Assembly: GCA_021397835.1 (NCBI GenBank)
Contig: JAJFZO010000191.1
Location: 5,523,001-5,587,000, forward strand
Length of the DNA: 64,000 bases
Direction of reading: 5' to 3'
Source of the DNA: Moringa oleifera
Lineage: Eukaryota > Streptophyta > Magnoliopsida > Brassicales > Moringaceae
The notes beneath the pieces were generated by a model. That model was not told the DNA's origin. It saw only the letters and a list, made by a program, of their open reading frames with translations, and ran no database searches. The position numbers and the translations under genes were made by a program. Positions 12,353-25,625 of this stretch are shown here, in pieces (positions within the stretch are counted from its first letter, which is position 1; every line of letters begins with the position of its first letter).

Positions 12353-14584
12353 TTACCAGAAATCTCCACATGAACATGTTCCATCTTTAAATAAGTGGAA
12401 ACGGACAGCATCTCTCACAAGTATCTCTCTCTGGGTGACTTTAGAAATATACTTAGTAGCATTATGGCAATCCATGCAGACTCTCAAATTTTTAACCACT
12501 CGAATGGGAAGACCAGGAGGAATGAATATCAATCCAAATGCAATTGCAAGCTTCTCGCTGTGGTGGTTAAGCATCTTTAGTTTCTCTGATTCCCCAACAT
12601 CATGAAGAACAGAACTCATATCTGGCACATAACCCTCCTCTATCATTTTGCAGTTTAATTTCTCCAGCTCAGCATATATCTGATCAGAAAATGGACTTGA
12701 CTGATCATCTGCTGAAAAAATGTGTACTTTTCCTTTATATTTGATCCAACTACATCCAGGTTCCTTTCTCACTCCCTTGTTTCTCATTCTTCTCCTCAAT
12801 TGAGCCACACAGTCCCATTTCTCTTTAGCAGCATAGATACTCGAGAGTAAGATATAGCTTGCAGGGTTATGGGGCTCTAATTCCACAAGAGATTCAGCTG
12901 CCCATGTTCCGATTTCTACATTGCTATAAAGTCTACAAGAACTTAATAAGGTAGACCAACCAATTGCATCAGGAGGAAAAGGCATCCTATCTATAAAACT
13001 CTTTGCTTCTTCTAGCCTTCCAGCTCGGCTGAATAGGTCAATCATGCAAGTATAGTGATCAGGGATTGGTGTAATCCCATGTTCTTTTACTATTGATTCA
13101 AAATATTGACGCCCTTTCTCCACTAGTCCTGCTCTACTGCAAGCAGAAAGAACCCCAACGAAAGTAACTCCATCGGGTTTCAAACCATGGGCCTTCATTT
13201 TTTCAAATAAGTCAATTGTTTCATTAGCCTTTCCGAACTGAGCATACCCAGAAACCAGTGCAGTCCAAGTGACTTCATCCCTAACATTCATTTCATTGAA
13301 CAGCTTTGACGAATCTTCTATGCTGCCACATTTACCATACAATGTCACAAGTGCATTGGAAACAGTTATGACAGAAATTAAGCCAGAAACTATAGCTCGA
13401 CCATGAAATTGGGCACCCTCTTCTAAGCTTGCTAGGTTTGCACATGCACTAATTACACTTCCTAGAGTATAATCATCAGGGACAATCCCACTTCTCTGCA
13501 TATCACAAAAAATTCTCACAGCTTCTGCACTGTATCCATTTTGACCATAACCCACAGCCATTGCTGTCCATGATACAACATTCTTCCGCATCATTCTTTT
13601 GAACACTGCTTCTGCATATTTTATACATTTACACTTGCAATACATATCAACAAGAGCACTGCCCACAAAGACATTATCCTGATGGTCAGTCCTAATAATG
13701 AAAGCCTGAATTTGCTTGCCTTCCCTCAAGGCTGCTAACCCCCCACAAGCAGTCAATACACTTCCGAAGGTAAACTGATCCATGGCCAAGCCTGCCATTC
13801 TCATCTCTCTAAAACAATCCACAGCCTCTATGTCTGAACCATTTTGGGTAAGTCCAGTTATCATAGTTGTCCAAGAAATTGAATCTTTCTCCTTCATACC
13901 TTGAAACAACTTCTTTGAATCCCCAACCATCCCACATCGCAAGAGCCCTGTGATCATTGTATTGTGCATAACCACATTGCGCTCAGGCATCTCATAAAAG
14001 ACCCGCTCGGCATCATAAATCAACCCAACTTTTGCATACATATCCACCAGGGGACTACCCACAAAAACATAAGACTCAAACCCAAACTTCAATATCTGCC
14101 CATGAATCTGCCTACCCAAATCAACACACTTCTGACTGGAAGATAATATAAGCATCGTGGAAAATGTAATCCTATTCAGATTGACAGACCCTTCGGTCAA
14201 CATCCAATTGAATGCGTTCATGGCCTCAGAAACCAAACCATGAGATGCATACCCGGAAATTAGCGAGTTCCAAGACACCCCATCCCGACTTGGCATGCGA
14301 ATGAAGATATCTTGCATTTCTAAGAGATTACCAGTTCTGGAATAAGCAGAGAGAATGGTGTTCCACGAAAAGTCGTTTGGTTGGGCCATTCCATCGAACA
14401 GGCGCCGTGCATAGGTTATGTTGCCTAGTTTACCATAAGCGTTAATGAAATTGTTCCAAAGAAAAGTTTCCGGGTCTAGCAGGGTTTTGATTATGTGGCA
14501 ATGGATTCTCTTGGCATGGATATGGTTTCTGGTTTCACAGCAGTGCTTTAACAAGGAACAATAGTAGTTGGACAGTGAAGACAT
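12353..14584 (-). CDS. PCMP-H22: DYW-class pentatricopeptide repeat protein, At1g68930 orthologue
   Basis: Predicted sequence-specific organellar RNA-binding protein of the PLS class with E, E+ and DYW domains; such proteins usually direct C-to-U editing. A single exon of 743 residues, which is the length I recall for the Arabidopsis protein. The open frame runs 79 codons further upstream to 14821, but the start at 14584 (MSSLSNYYCS) matches the family, and the upstream part is low-complexity Phe/Leu-rich. PPR motifs run from about residue 40 to 560 (for example FLWNNFINAYGKLG, VSWTAMAVGYGQNG, VTWTALVSGYAQFG). The PG box EPGCSWI follows. The deaminase residues are present: His675-Ser-Glu677 and Cys703-x-x-Cys706, plus the later CSC. 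The protein ends DFW rather than DYW. No clear mitochondrial or plastid presequence is seen from this start. A longer in-frame N terminus cannot be excluded. Confidence 0.93.
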   Translation of the reverse strand: MSSLSNYYCSLLKHCCETRNHIHAKRIHCHIIKTLLDPETFLWNNFINAYGKLGNITYARRLFDGMAQPNDFSWNTILSAYSRTGNLLEMQDIFIRMPSRDGVSWNSLISGYASHGLVSEAMNAFNWMLTEGSVNLNRITFSTMLILSSSQKCVDLGRQIHGQILKFGFESYVFVGSPLVDMYAKVGLIYDAERVFYEMPERNVVMHNTMITGLLRCGMVGDSKKLFQGMKEKDSISWTTMITGLTQNGSDIEAVDCFREMRMAGLAMDQFTFGSVLTACGGLAALREGKQIQAFIIRTDHQDNVFVGSALVDMYCKCKCIKYAEAVFKRMMRKNVVSWTAMAVGYGQNGYSAEAVRIFCDMQRSGIVPDDYTLGSVISACANLASLEEGAQFHGRAIVSGLISVITVSNALVTLYGKCGSIEDSSKLFNEMNVRDEVTWTALVSGYAQFGKANETIDLFEKMKAHGLKPDGVTFVGVLSACSRAGLVEKGRQYFESIVKEHGITPIPDHYTCMIDLFSRAGRLEEAKSFIDRMPFPPDAIGWSTLLSSCRLYSNVEIGTWAAESLVELEPHNPASYILLSSIYAAKEKWDCVAQLRRRMRNKGVRKEPGCSWIKYKGKVHIFSADDQSSPFSDQIYAELEKLNCKMIEEGYVPDMSSVLHDVGESEKLKMLNHHSEKLAIAFGLIFIPPGLPIRVVKNLRVCMDCHNATKYISKVTQREILVRDAVRFHLFKDGTCSCGDFW

Positions 14585-15799
14585 TCTCTTCTTTGAAGCC
14601 TTCCCTGGCGGGAAGGACGTTGGTTGGATTTGAATAAGAAAAAAAACAGGAAAAGGAAACAAAAAAAAAAAAAGAGAAACAAACTCCAGATCAGAACCAA
14701 AAGTAAATATATATGTTTTTCCTTGTTGGGCACTTCTCCCCTTTAAGGAGGGCTGGAACCTGGAACAGACGGTGAAAGTAACAAGAACGGTGATTATTAA
14801 ATAATTAGATAAAAACAGCAAATATTGTGATCAAATGGGCCCAACTCCTTATGAACTCGACAGAATGTTTAAGAACCGGGCTGAGAAATTGCATAGTGTG
14901 AAAACAGGATCATCCACTGCTCTCGGAGCATTTTCAGAAGAATGACGAAGTTAAGCACTTGCAATTGGGTACATCATAGCATAAAATTCATGTCAAACGA
15001 CCTGTAAAAGAAAGGTACGTTAACATGTGTTGAATGTGTACATGTTGATAAGTATAGTTGTATTAATTGGAAAAAGTATACAATGTACGATGAGATTTTC
15101 TATGTAGATTTTTCAAATCGATTTCTTTAGCTTTTACAGCAATGTAGCACATTTTCTCCATCAACTGTTTTTATTTATTGTCACTTATTCTTCAAATTCC
15201 CTTCAATTTTTTTTTCTTTTTGCCAGCAAATCAGTTGTCTCTAAACCATTCATGAATTCATATAAATATGAAGCAGTATAGAAAAATATGACTTTGATAA
15301 GAAAAACAGATCTCTTCATAAGAAAAGGTTATCTTTTTGGTTAAATATCTTGATTTCTGTGACGTGTTATGGTATTATGATGAACCAGATAATTTAGCAA
15401 TACCCAGTAACTGGCCTGCCCAGAACCAGAATCTCATGAGAGCTTCACCAGTAAAGGATAAGAGGCCCTGATTGTTAATTGACTCCTCCCGAATACCAAA
15501 GTTTCTGTCTCCTGACCTCCAGGGGCATCTCTTCCAATACTTGGAGATAATGGATTTTAATCACAGAGAATCTGTTCATAAAGATTACATTAGCCCAATC
15601 AGATGGAAAATCAGAGATAAGGTCCAAAAGGAAACCCTCGATCTCCGACAACTTTGCAGCCAACAAGTAACTTCAAGCAATTTGATTGAAAGAAACAAAG
15701 GGATGATATCACATTTGTGAATATATAATTACCACATACAGCTTCCAACTCTAAACTATAAAACAGTGTAGTTTCAGGGTATCTCATAAACTACACAGG
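14585..15799. other. PPR promoter side and bHLH downstream region
   Basis: AT-rich DNA between the PPR start and the bHLH 3' end. It should contain the PPR promoter. A frame at 15472-15720 has no recognisable family and looks fortuitous. Confidence 0.45.
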
Positions 15800-16230
15800 C
15801 AAATTCCTATTAAGAAGAAATATGGGCATCTCTCTTCCCCCTATCTCTTGAGATCAAAAGCGTCGATCTATACATTCTTTGATCCAGAGATTATCCTACA
15901 CAGAGTCTATTTCCACAAACAAGAGGGATTTCCACTTTTCTGGGTATGTATGCGATGATGAGAAAAGAAGCATGAAGTTGGCCGCTGAAGCTCATAGCTG
16001 AGGCCCATCAAAACTAGAAGGGGCTTGTCTGCTTTGCCATGCTACTCATCTGACAAGCCGGCCAGTAGCATCTTCATTAGCAGGTAGAGCTGGAAGTAAG
16101 CACATGGTGCCGCTTTATATTTTATCTAATATTCAGCTAAGAATTTCTGGTGAGCATTGCTATCCCCTTACTAGTGGTGCAAGCACATATGATGATAAAG
16201 CACTGCTTTCTGGCAGAAAACTAAGAAACT
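15800..16230 (-). other. Probable 3' UTR of the bHLH49-like gene
   Basis: Sequence directly downstream of the bHLH stop codon (16231-16233) with no coding frame; assigned by position only. Confidence 0.4.
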
Positions 16231-19175
16231 TCAGAGCTCAACTTTCATGTGGCCTGGTGGCAGAGATCCTGCTGCTGCAGGAGAGACCTCCATTATTAGT
16301 TCAACAACACTGCTAACATTACATTAAATGTTTCAAGGGAAAATCAATAAGCTTGTACCATTTACATCTTGGTTATCAGGGGGTGCAGTGGTTCCATAGC
16401 TCATCTGGACAACATTGTGAAGCTCATCCTCCCACCCATTAGGTATCTGCAGTAAAAGTATATATCAAATTGAAGGTACATTACCACAGGCTCATTAAGG
16501 CAAAAGAGATAGGATAATTTTCACTTAATTGATACTCTGTCTGAAGGAAGTTATCCTAGCTGCACAGTAAGCCAAGTTAATAAATTTCACCACTTATCCC
16601 TTCATTCACTGCAAGAGGGGGAAGAAAATGGATTCCTCTTGTATCAGGGCTTCATCATTTCCGTCAATGAAGTCCATTAGTTTGATTCCTGTCTGGTGGC
16701 TAACTAAATGATGCTGGGACAAACATAACACCCTCCCCTCCCCCTCAACCAAATAAATTGTGCGATAAACAGCACTAAAAGTAAATTTATGAGGAAACGC
16801 ATATCTAGCACCAGACTGATAGATACCTGAATAGGCTCCTTGAATCCACCACTCATGGCTCCACTCATAGATGGCAACTGGGAATTAATGGTTCTTCGAA
16901 GAATGTCAGAGGGGCTGCCAATGCCAGGCAGAGTGGCTGGAACGAGTCCAGGTTGAGATGGATGAAGTGGAGGATAAGCCATAGGCAAATCTGGGGGAAA
17001 CCCCAGAGAAGATGAAGGACCAGCCCGTGATTGAAGGATCTGCATGAACATAGAGTTTCGGTTTTCATGGGTAAAAAATGATACAAGAAAACATAATATA
17101 AGAGTGAATTTGCAGTTATCGAAACATGTGCAAATTTGCTTACATCTTTTGCTAGCAGCCCTTCTAGGTGAAAATCAAGCCGGGGATTCACGGTTGCAAG
17201 TTTCATTGACAGAAACTAGAAAGAAAAACAATCTCATACATATTAGCAATAAGCTCATCCAAAGCAAAAATAGTTTTGTGATATGAGCAAATCAATCAAA
17301 CTGAAGAACAAACAAGGAGAAAGATAAAGAATAGGAATGGTCCAACATGTAAAGCTCAATTATTATCAGTCTTAAAATCAAAGGCTCTTATGACAAGAAC
17401 CAAGGACTTAATATGCTGTCTCACTCAAGTAGATCTGCTTCAAGCTGGACTAGGGAGAAGTTACCTTGCATACATATGTATCAAACCTTTTCACAATAAA
17501 TGCAAATGTTGCAATGATGTATAAATTGGCATATTGAACTGGAGTAATTCAGAACCACTAGGCTGGAAAAAGGAAAACACAAAAATAATTGTTCCCATAC
17601 CTCCACCTGCCGTTGTAGTGATTGCACATAGTTAATGATTTCATCAAGCATCACCGCCTTGCCAGTGACCTGCAAAAACCCATCAAATTGAGATCATATG
17701 AACAGAAGAACAGTGCAGTGATAATTTATGTTGAGAACTTCTTGCATTTTGTGGCCAAAAGTTCAGCAAACACACCTTGCTACAACCTGGTACCAGATCT
17801 TGCAGAAATTTCATCCTTTCACTAATCTTTTCCCTTCTTACCTATAGTCAAAATCATTTAAATTACTGCCACCAAAATACTAGGAGGAAAAGCTTGGTTC
17901 ACTCAAACTTGAACTTCCATGTTAAATCTTACTCTTTCTGCAAGACTATGGCTATTTGTTGCCTGGCCTCTTCGAGCTCTGACATGAATATATTCTTCTT
18001 TGGGAGGATCAGAAGCTTGAGACCCCTGTTTCCCATGTTTTCCAGCATTCTTATTAACTGTAAAAGTTGGGTTCTGGTCTCCTTTCTCTTGGTTGTCAGC
18101 ATTATCCTTTGCCAGTTCACCAGGTTGTTGGGCTCCCTTCGCTTGATCAGTCTCAGCCCCCTAACAAAAGAAAATTTTGTTACTGTAAACAACAGAAAAA
18201 CTAAAGAGCATAGCTACCATTAGAAACAACACAAAAACAAGGTTCAGTGTCTTCTACCTGTCCAGTTCTCTTCCTTTTCTTTGAGCTAAGGCCCTTGCCA
18301 GAAGGTTCGCCACCTGTACCCTCCAAACCAGATGGCTCATCTTGACCACGACCTCCACTGAACTCAGCTTCATCAGACTCATTACCAGACCCAGGTGCAA
18401 CTTGTTTTGCTTCCTCATGGGATGTGGCAAGGCCCTCACTTTTTCTATCATTTTTGAGTGGGCTCCCTTCAGTAGCCCCACATTCTACTGAAAGAGAAGC
18501 ATCTTTTGGAGGTTCACCAACATTCAGGTCATTCTTCCTAAATTGCCCACCAGACGCTGATTTCAAGTCACTTCCCAGGAAAACATCTTGCGGACCTTGC
18601 ATCACCCCTCCGGCCCTAGGGCATAGACCCATCGATTCAGGAATGCCTAAAGGATTCACCACATCACCAAAATTACCACCATTAAAGCAGGAAAACCTGG
18701 CAGCACGCTCAATGAAAGCAGAATCAGCTGGAAACTGGGCCAAGCTCTGCGGGAGCATTCCAGGTGCATGTGGCAAGAGAATACTGCCTTTCAATATTGA
18801 ACTAGGGGGATTCCAAGCCATGTCAAGTGGTCTGTCGATACTAGTTCTCAAAGAGGCAGTACTGCCTTTTCTAATTCCCATTGCATTACAAGTGCTTGGA
18901 TTATTTGGGACATTAATCTCACAAAATCGCATGTTTTGTCCACAGCTTTGTTGATCCCAGAGTGTTTGGCCAAATGAATCTACCATTGAAGTAGAGGAAC
19001 AAGAAGAAGAACAAACTGCTACTGGGTTATCAGTGTGAGCTAAACCCATCGGCGTGCTTGCAATATTTGCAGCACTAAATCGCCAGTCTGAGGACATACT
19101 AGGTGAATTGTAGTTCACAGGATTACTATCATTCCTCTTTTCCATCCCAAATTTATCCTTGTCATTCATGTCCAT
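16231..19175 (-). CDS. BHLH49: bHLH transcription factor, bHLH49-like (CIB/BEE-related)
   Basis: Predicted nuclear G-box-binding activator. Exons on the reverse strand: 19175-18258, 18160-17933, 17841-17776, 17669-17601, 17215-17144, 17039-16827, 16446-16359, 16274-16231. All have GT-AG borders with compatible phases, giving 565 residues. The first 306 residues are the disordered Ser/Asn/Gly-rich N terminus, ending in the basic run KKRKRTGQ. The DNA-binding domain spans about residues 367-430: RARRGQATNSHSLAERVRRE holds the His377-Glu381-Arg385 triad typical of G-box binders, then helix 1 (ISERMKFLQDLVPGC), loop, and helix 2 (GKAVMLDEIINYVQSLQRQ). The C terminus ends SLPPGHMKVEL, a typical ending in this subgroup, reached only with the donor at 16358 (phase 1). 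It sits between PPR and WIT genes as bHLH49 does in Arabidopsis, which separates it from bHLH62/78. Confidence 0.92.
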
Positions 19176-20250
19176 CTCTATTCAACAAGGAATAACAAAA
19201 GTAAAAACCTTTTCTCCCACAATTCTAATTGAAAAACCTAAAGCAATCTAGACTAATTCAACCAGAATAGAAGGTAAGCCTCCAAAATTAACCACCCCAA
19301 AGACCCAAAGAACTCGATGAGATTAGTCAAATATCAAAGCCTCAAAGTAGGGTAGTAAGGAGGAAGAAAACAAAAATAAAGGTACATCAGAAGCAAAATT
19401 ATCTACTGTCCAGGATGTAACAAAACTGTAAACTAAACAAACCTGAGCTGAATTTGGAACTTGAAATACAAGAAAGTTTACTATGGTATCAGAGAAATTT
19501 AGTCAAAAGCTCAACCCGTAAAGGAAACAAATCATAGGTGTCAAGTTAGAACTATTGAAGCAAACTACAAGAAATCCATCAATCAAGAACCTTAAACATC
19601 CAAAAAAAAACTGTATAAACAAAGAAAGGTGCCAATTAGGTGCACAAGATCAGACAGACTAATCTGCTACCATTTCCAAAGCAACCACTGGACCTGAAGT
19701 ACCAAATTTGCCACATAACGAGGCCTCTCTCTCAAGGTAGAAGAAACACAGAAAACAGAAAAGTTAAAAAGGACCAGTGAAGAGAGAGAGACAGAGAGAG
19801 AGAGGAAGAAAGTCTAACAGAAGCAGTCAATTAGACAAACGAACATTGATTTCAGTATAATAAATAACCCCCCAGCCCATTCAAAACCCTAGTCAGAGTT
19901 AGCAGAACACAGCTCTGAAACACAGAGAAAAAGAGAGAGAAACCCAACTAAAAGTGGCCAGAGAAAGATACCCATTTCAGATTCTGTGCTACTTTTGGTA
20001 CCCTGCTCTCCATTTCAAGCTTTTCACTTCTCACTAAACTTTATTGAATTTGAACTTTCGCTCAAAACACCCACCCTGTTTTCTAGTCTGCTCCTCACTG
20101 TCAACACACACAAAAGATATAGAGAGAGAGTGCTCACAGAGAGAGAGAAGCAGGCAGTAGAGAGAGAAACAAAGCTATAGGTATTTTTGAAGAGAGAGTG
20201 AAAGAGAAGAGTAATGGTAAAGGTCCTGCATTTATACCCACGCTTGCCTC
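19176..20250 (-). promoter_or_regulatory. Long 5' leader and promoter region of the bHLH49-like gene
   Basis: The gene probably has a long leader with an intron. A likely acceptor (GAATAG, then AGATGGACATG) lies just before the start codon, and a candidate donor (AAATGG, then GTATCT) is near 19970, which would give an intron of about 790 bp. GA/CT microsatellites occur at about 19776-19806 and 20118-20165, as is common in plant 5' UTRs. The transcription start was not located. Confidence 0.45.
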
Positions 20251-23200
20251 GAAAAGAGAGCGTTGATCGTTAACCACCGCCACTGCTACTGTAAAATATT
20301 GTGCATTTAAAAAGACCTTCCTCAAAAGCATATTTATTTATTGCTTTTCAAATTTTTAAACTTTATTTTAACTTTAGTTAAGCATTAACCTGCATATTTT
20401 AGTAGGTAATTATTCCAGCTTGAGCTAGCAACTGACAATGCCAACTCTCATTAGGAGGTTTTCTCAATATCTTATTGCATTGTCCTCGTTAATCCTCGGT
20501 AGAAGAGCTTAGTATCTTTATTGATGGGTTGGTTTAAGCCAATATCTAGCTAGCTCATTTTCATACTTTTTTTTCTTCCAAAGCTAATTATTAATACTCC
20601 ACACATTAGGATTAAACCATATCTCGTTCAGTTCATGCAACCTGTATTATTTTTAGGATGGGAAGATCTATGGTCTAAGTATTACCATATCTCTTTTGTG
20701 ATAGCTTCACTGTCTTATCTAACACTATCACTTCAACATGTTCTCCTGTTTCTTTCCTGGACAAGGCAATAGCAAAGACTTCATCAGTCAATGTAATTCA
20801 AGCATCTGTGATCCTAGTCTCCTTCAAATTAGAATATATTCAAAAATTAATAAAACTTAAAAGAAATCAAATCAGAAATCATCTATTCTGCTGGATTTGA
20901 TCCCTTTCCTTAGTTCGATTATATTAAATTGAGCCTCCCGTGAATTCTATGAGCTCCCTAATCCAGCAATGTGAATACCTTCTGTCATTAAGTTAACATA
21001 GAAATAAACAAAAACTCATTTGAGTTTCGTTTTTTTTTCCCCTCCTGTTTCTTGGCAAATTGAGGGATTTGAATAATAAAGCTAATTAAATCAAAGAGTT
21101 GCAACCATGACTTAATATTAAGTGTTGACTCATTAATTGTAAACTCCTTTCCTCTCCTCCAAACAAGGGTTTCCCTAGAAAAGATCATCCATGAACAATA
21201 AAATATTAAGATGATGCTTGTATTATTCTGCAAACTTGTTTACAAGTTGTTTACTGCCTTATACTGTGGAGTATTGGACTGTCCCTTCCTCTCTCTCTCT
21301 CTCTCATGTCATTATTAGTTGGCCTTGGGACTTGTAATCTCAAAGACCTAAGCCTTAGAATAATGGAATCTCTCTCACACTTTGCTTTATTAAACCCTAA
21401 TCTTTGCTTAACCCAATGCTTTATTTAAATGCCCATGTAAGAGGTGAAAATGATTTGTGTTGATTGGGTTGGCTTTACTAGGCATGTAAGAAAAGAAAGA
21501 TCATATAGTAAATTCATTAATTTATATAAAGATAATATGGGTGAGTCTATTAAACAAAGAAATTTAATTTTAAGGGTGTATGATACATTGTATAGGAAGC
21601 CATAAACAAATGCTATGTGGGTATAGGCCAAAGGTGGAGACGGTGAAAATTTCAACCCAAAAAGCAAAAGAAAAAAGTACTAGTACCCTATTAAAGAAAA
21701 ATGGATCAGATTCCTGAGTACAAAATTTCTCCAATTACATAATGAGAAGGCCAAAAACTTAACAAATGGGGCACCGCCACATGTACTTGTGTGTCGCCTT
21801 TGGTAGGAAGCTTTTGATTGGTGTCACATCATAAATGATAAGAAATTGCAAAAATCCAAATTGTATTTAAAATTATAATGCAATGTGAGAGTCGGTTCAT
21901 GGTTGGCAATGGCTCTCCTTTTGGGAAAGCTAAAACCAAGCAACCCCATTAACCGAATCCCATCCGAAGCAACATGGGATGGGAGTTGGGGATTCGAGAT
22001 CTCTTTAAACACACAGCTTTAAGAACCAAGCAATCTCTGTATCATTCATGCTTACTCTCTCTGCCTATTATATCTTTCTTCATGCTGTGGAGATGCTAAT
22101 AAAGTAATGCTTTTGCTCTTGAGCTTTAATAAATTAAAGCAAGCACGTTTCAGATTTTGACATTATACCCTTCTAAACATTGTACTGACCCCATTGTTTA
22201 AACTATTACTGCCTTCATATTTTATGAATCTTGATGCCGTGTATTTCACTTAAAGCATGGTAGCTGAAAATAATGTAATTTTAGTACCTTCATTTGTTGA
22301 AGAAACAATGCACAAAAGCATTAGTATGGTCAAGATCCTTTGTTCTTCTTCCCATTGTCTCACAGGAATTTCATCGAACAGATTAAATGGTATCTAAGTT
22401 AAGGGTATAAAGGAAGTTAGATGGTGGTAAGTGTGGATGAGAAATGAAGGGTGGAGAAAGGGAAGGAATGTGAGCAGGGTCTGCAAAGGGAGTGGCAAGA
22501 GTTTTGATGAATTTGATGCAAGCATCATTGCAAGGCATGATGGGATGTTGGTGAATGATGGTTTTCCAACTTTTATAGCCCCTTTTTGGGGCACTTTTGA
22601 TGAACCCTAATTTCATAAGATTCACCTCTTTCTGATTAGAGAAGATGCCACTTGCGAAAAATGTTGGCAACTTTCCCCTCTACTTTTTTCACATTTTTCA
22701 CTCAAAACCCCTCTCATGTGTCCCCATGAAAGTTCTTGTAGGGCAATGGGTCCCTCCAATTTGGTGGCAGAATCCCTATCACATGTACCACATATTGTAA
22801 CTCTTTGTCCCCTCCTATATGATTGTCTCCAAAAATATCAACCTATATATATATATATATATATATTCATTTTCATACTTTTGTTTTGACACTAATTAAT
22901 ATGGACACCCCACATGATTTTAATCATTATTTATTTTAAAAAGCATTTTATGAAATTAAAATACATAAAAAATTTGTATGACATCTTATTGATAAGTTTG
23001 TAATTAATATAAACTTTGATTTTTCTTTATAAGATTTTAAAAATAAAAGAATATCATTTTAATATGCCAAATTTTATGTTCTTTTGAATTATATTACTGG
23101 GTGTAATTGGGATAGAAAGAGGGAAATGATAAGCCTTTACATGAATGAATGAACTTTCTCATGTACTCCATGATTAATGGTTGAATGAGTAAAGATGACC

Positions 23201-25360
23201 CACGAACCCAAGATCTGAATTAACCAAGAAAAAGACATTCCAATACCCGAATGCTTTTCTAAAGCCTGTCACCCACCACCAATCAACATTAGATTTCCCT
23301 ATGTATATCTTATGATTCAAATGTCCAATTTCTCATAGTAAAAGCGTACAATTCATACATATAAAACCCAAAAAGGTGATTTTTCTATACTCTTTTTAAG
23401 CAAAATAGCATTCCCAATCCCACCTTTTAACTTGTACATGGATCCCACCTCATCCCTGTCTTCTCTTTACTTTCTCTATGATCAATTTCTTACACAGAAA
23501 AATAAATAAATTAAATTTCAAAAAAAGCTTTTTCTTTTTTTCTCAAAAGGGTATTCTCCTTTCCATTCCTTTCAACCAAACAGGAAAAAAAAATTATTGG
23601 GATATAATTAAGGGTTCTTATAGATTTCACTTTACGAGCCAATTAATGCCAACTTAACAATCTTGACTTATTTTCCGTAAAGTGGAGAAATTATTAACAA
23701 GTGTTTGGTGTATTAATGGTGTCATGGGTCACCACCCAAATCTAAAGAAACTTATCCTAACTATGCACGAAACAGAGCCCAACATTTGCATGTAGGCTTT
23801 TCCAGACCAGTCACCCTCATTCCAGTTTTTGCTACCTTACGTCATTGGGGCTGATCTTCGTTGCCACTTCAAGTTTATGATAGCAATCTCAAGATTTTCT
23901 TCTCATTAATTCAAGTACTAGTTTTCAAGTTTTGGTTCTGTGCTCCTACAGATTTCACTTTCAGTGTACTGATTGAACCCAACTCTGTTTATGTCCAGTA
24001 GGTATATGTCTCATATCTCATAAGGTTCTAGACTGCCTTTAGACACTTTGATGAAACAGTTGTTGAGTTGATCTTCTTGACCTTTACTTATAATTGGACT
24101 CAGGTTCGTATTTGAACAGTTCATTTTTCATTAATTGGAAATTAACTGCTTATAATCTGACTAAACAGTTGAACGGAAATGAAACTGACCTACACCCATA
24201 ATTGGTTTAATTTGGCCAAGCAACCAAATTATTGGGTTTTCTTCCCACTTTGGGTTTTAATGGATACACCAAATTAGCAACGTTGTTATCTGTTTGTTTA
24301 GTAATATAAGGTGCAATCTCCCAACAATTTTGGATTGTGTAGCTTCTGTTTCCATATAATTAAAGAAACCAAATTGTCCTGTTGTTAGTTAAAGAGCCAG
24401 TGGTGGCAGTGGTAGAATGCAAAGAATCTCCATCTTTCTTGGATATTATTGGTGTTATTTCTGTTGCACATGTTGAGAAGTAGTGCTTCTAAGTCTCTTT
24501 GCTCTTCAAGGCAGTGTTTTTCTGGTTATGGAAAAGATAAGAGGCTCCTTTTCCTTCATGTTTTTCTTGCTCAAATTGTTCTTTTTAAATAAAATATCAA
24601 TAATAAAATTGTTATTTTCCGGCTGTTGTGGTATGTTCAGTTATTTCATGTTTTAAATATTATTCTGGTATAAAATTATTTTTATCATGAAAATATTTTA
24701 TAATTTTTAAAAAATATAAAAAATTACCAAGATGCCATGGTTTGATTTTGTAATGAGTGTTAAATAATTCTTTTGTTTTTCTAATAAATTTTGGATAAAC
24801 ATTATTTGGTGTCATGGGTTATATATTTAATTTCTTTGATTTAATTTAAATTAAATTTTGATTTAGTTATTATAAAAAAAATTAATGATGTTTTGTTATT
24901 GAAATATAAAAAAATAATTAAAATAAATTTAAAGAATTTTTAACTCGTATTACTCTTGATGTTGTAACATAAAAAATTTAATAATTTGTATTATCTAACA
25001 AGAGATCTAAGATTCAAGTAACATAACATATGTGTTTTTTTCCTATTATATTTTTTTTAAAAAAATTAATTAGCTATTTTTATAATTTTTAATTTTTTTA
25101 ATGATGTAAATTTTTTAAAAACTATTTTTAATAGTCAAAATAAATTAAAATTTTTATAATGATTATTTGAATATTTATTTACATTCAATTTTATCATTTT
25201 TAATTTTTAAATTTTTTAATTGATTCAATCAATATTTTAAATTATAAAATAAAATATTTTAAAAATGATCAAATTTTACTCATAAAATAATGAAAAATAA
25301 ATAATATGTATAATATGTTATAAAAATTTAATAATTATGAATTGAAAATGTTTTACTCTT
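20251..25360. other. AT-rich intergenic spacer
   Basis: About 5 kb with no supported gene on either strand. Simple repeats: CT tract at about 21288-21305 and a TA tract at 22844-22866. From about 24600 the sequence becomes almost pure A/T. Open frames such as 21425-21667 and 22383-22670 lack family features. Confidence 0.5.
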
Positions 25361-25625
25361 ATGGGCATGGCCTAAACGCCATGGGATGGTGACGTCCACT
25401 AGGCCGAACTCGTAAAGAAAGCTGGCGGTTCAGTTTTGCGAAAGATCAATTTAAAGCCTATCTCTTATGTGGTTAGGTAGTGTTTGATTTACAATCGTGT
25501 GGGCGGCGAAGCCCGGCGGAGTCATTTTTGTGAGAGGGGCCATCCATCTCTTTCAATGCGAGCAAAAGATAACTACGGTTCATACTAACGAGGCTACCGA
25601 ATCACATGCCCGAAGTGGACATGGA
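25361..25625. other. GC-rich island, possible mitochondrial insertion (NUMT)
   Basis: A sharply bounded block of roughly balanced base composition lies inside several kilobases of nearly pure A/T DNA. It contains runs such as GGCGGCGAAGCCCGGCGGAG and GGCCGAACTCGTAAAG. The texture resembles plant mitochondrial non-coding or intron DNA rather than plant nuclear genes, and no long reading frame crosses it. The organellar origin is inferred from composition and style, not from an identified gene. Confidence 0.4.

Noticed and set aside
14585..14821. 79-codon N-terminal extension of the PPR frame
   Set aside because: Phe/Leu-rich low-complexity sequence over A-rich DNA; the start at 14584 gives the family length and N terminus.
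15472..15720. Forward frame of 82 codons downstream of the bHLH gene
   Set aside because: No domain, no promoter and no splice context; overlaps a frame on the other strand of equal quality.
22383..22670. Reverse frame of 95 codons in the spacer
   Set aside because: Composition typical of random AT-rich frames; no family features and no supporting splice or promoter signals.
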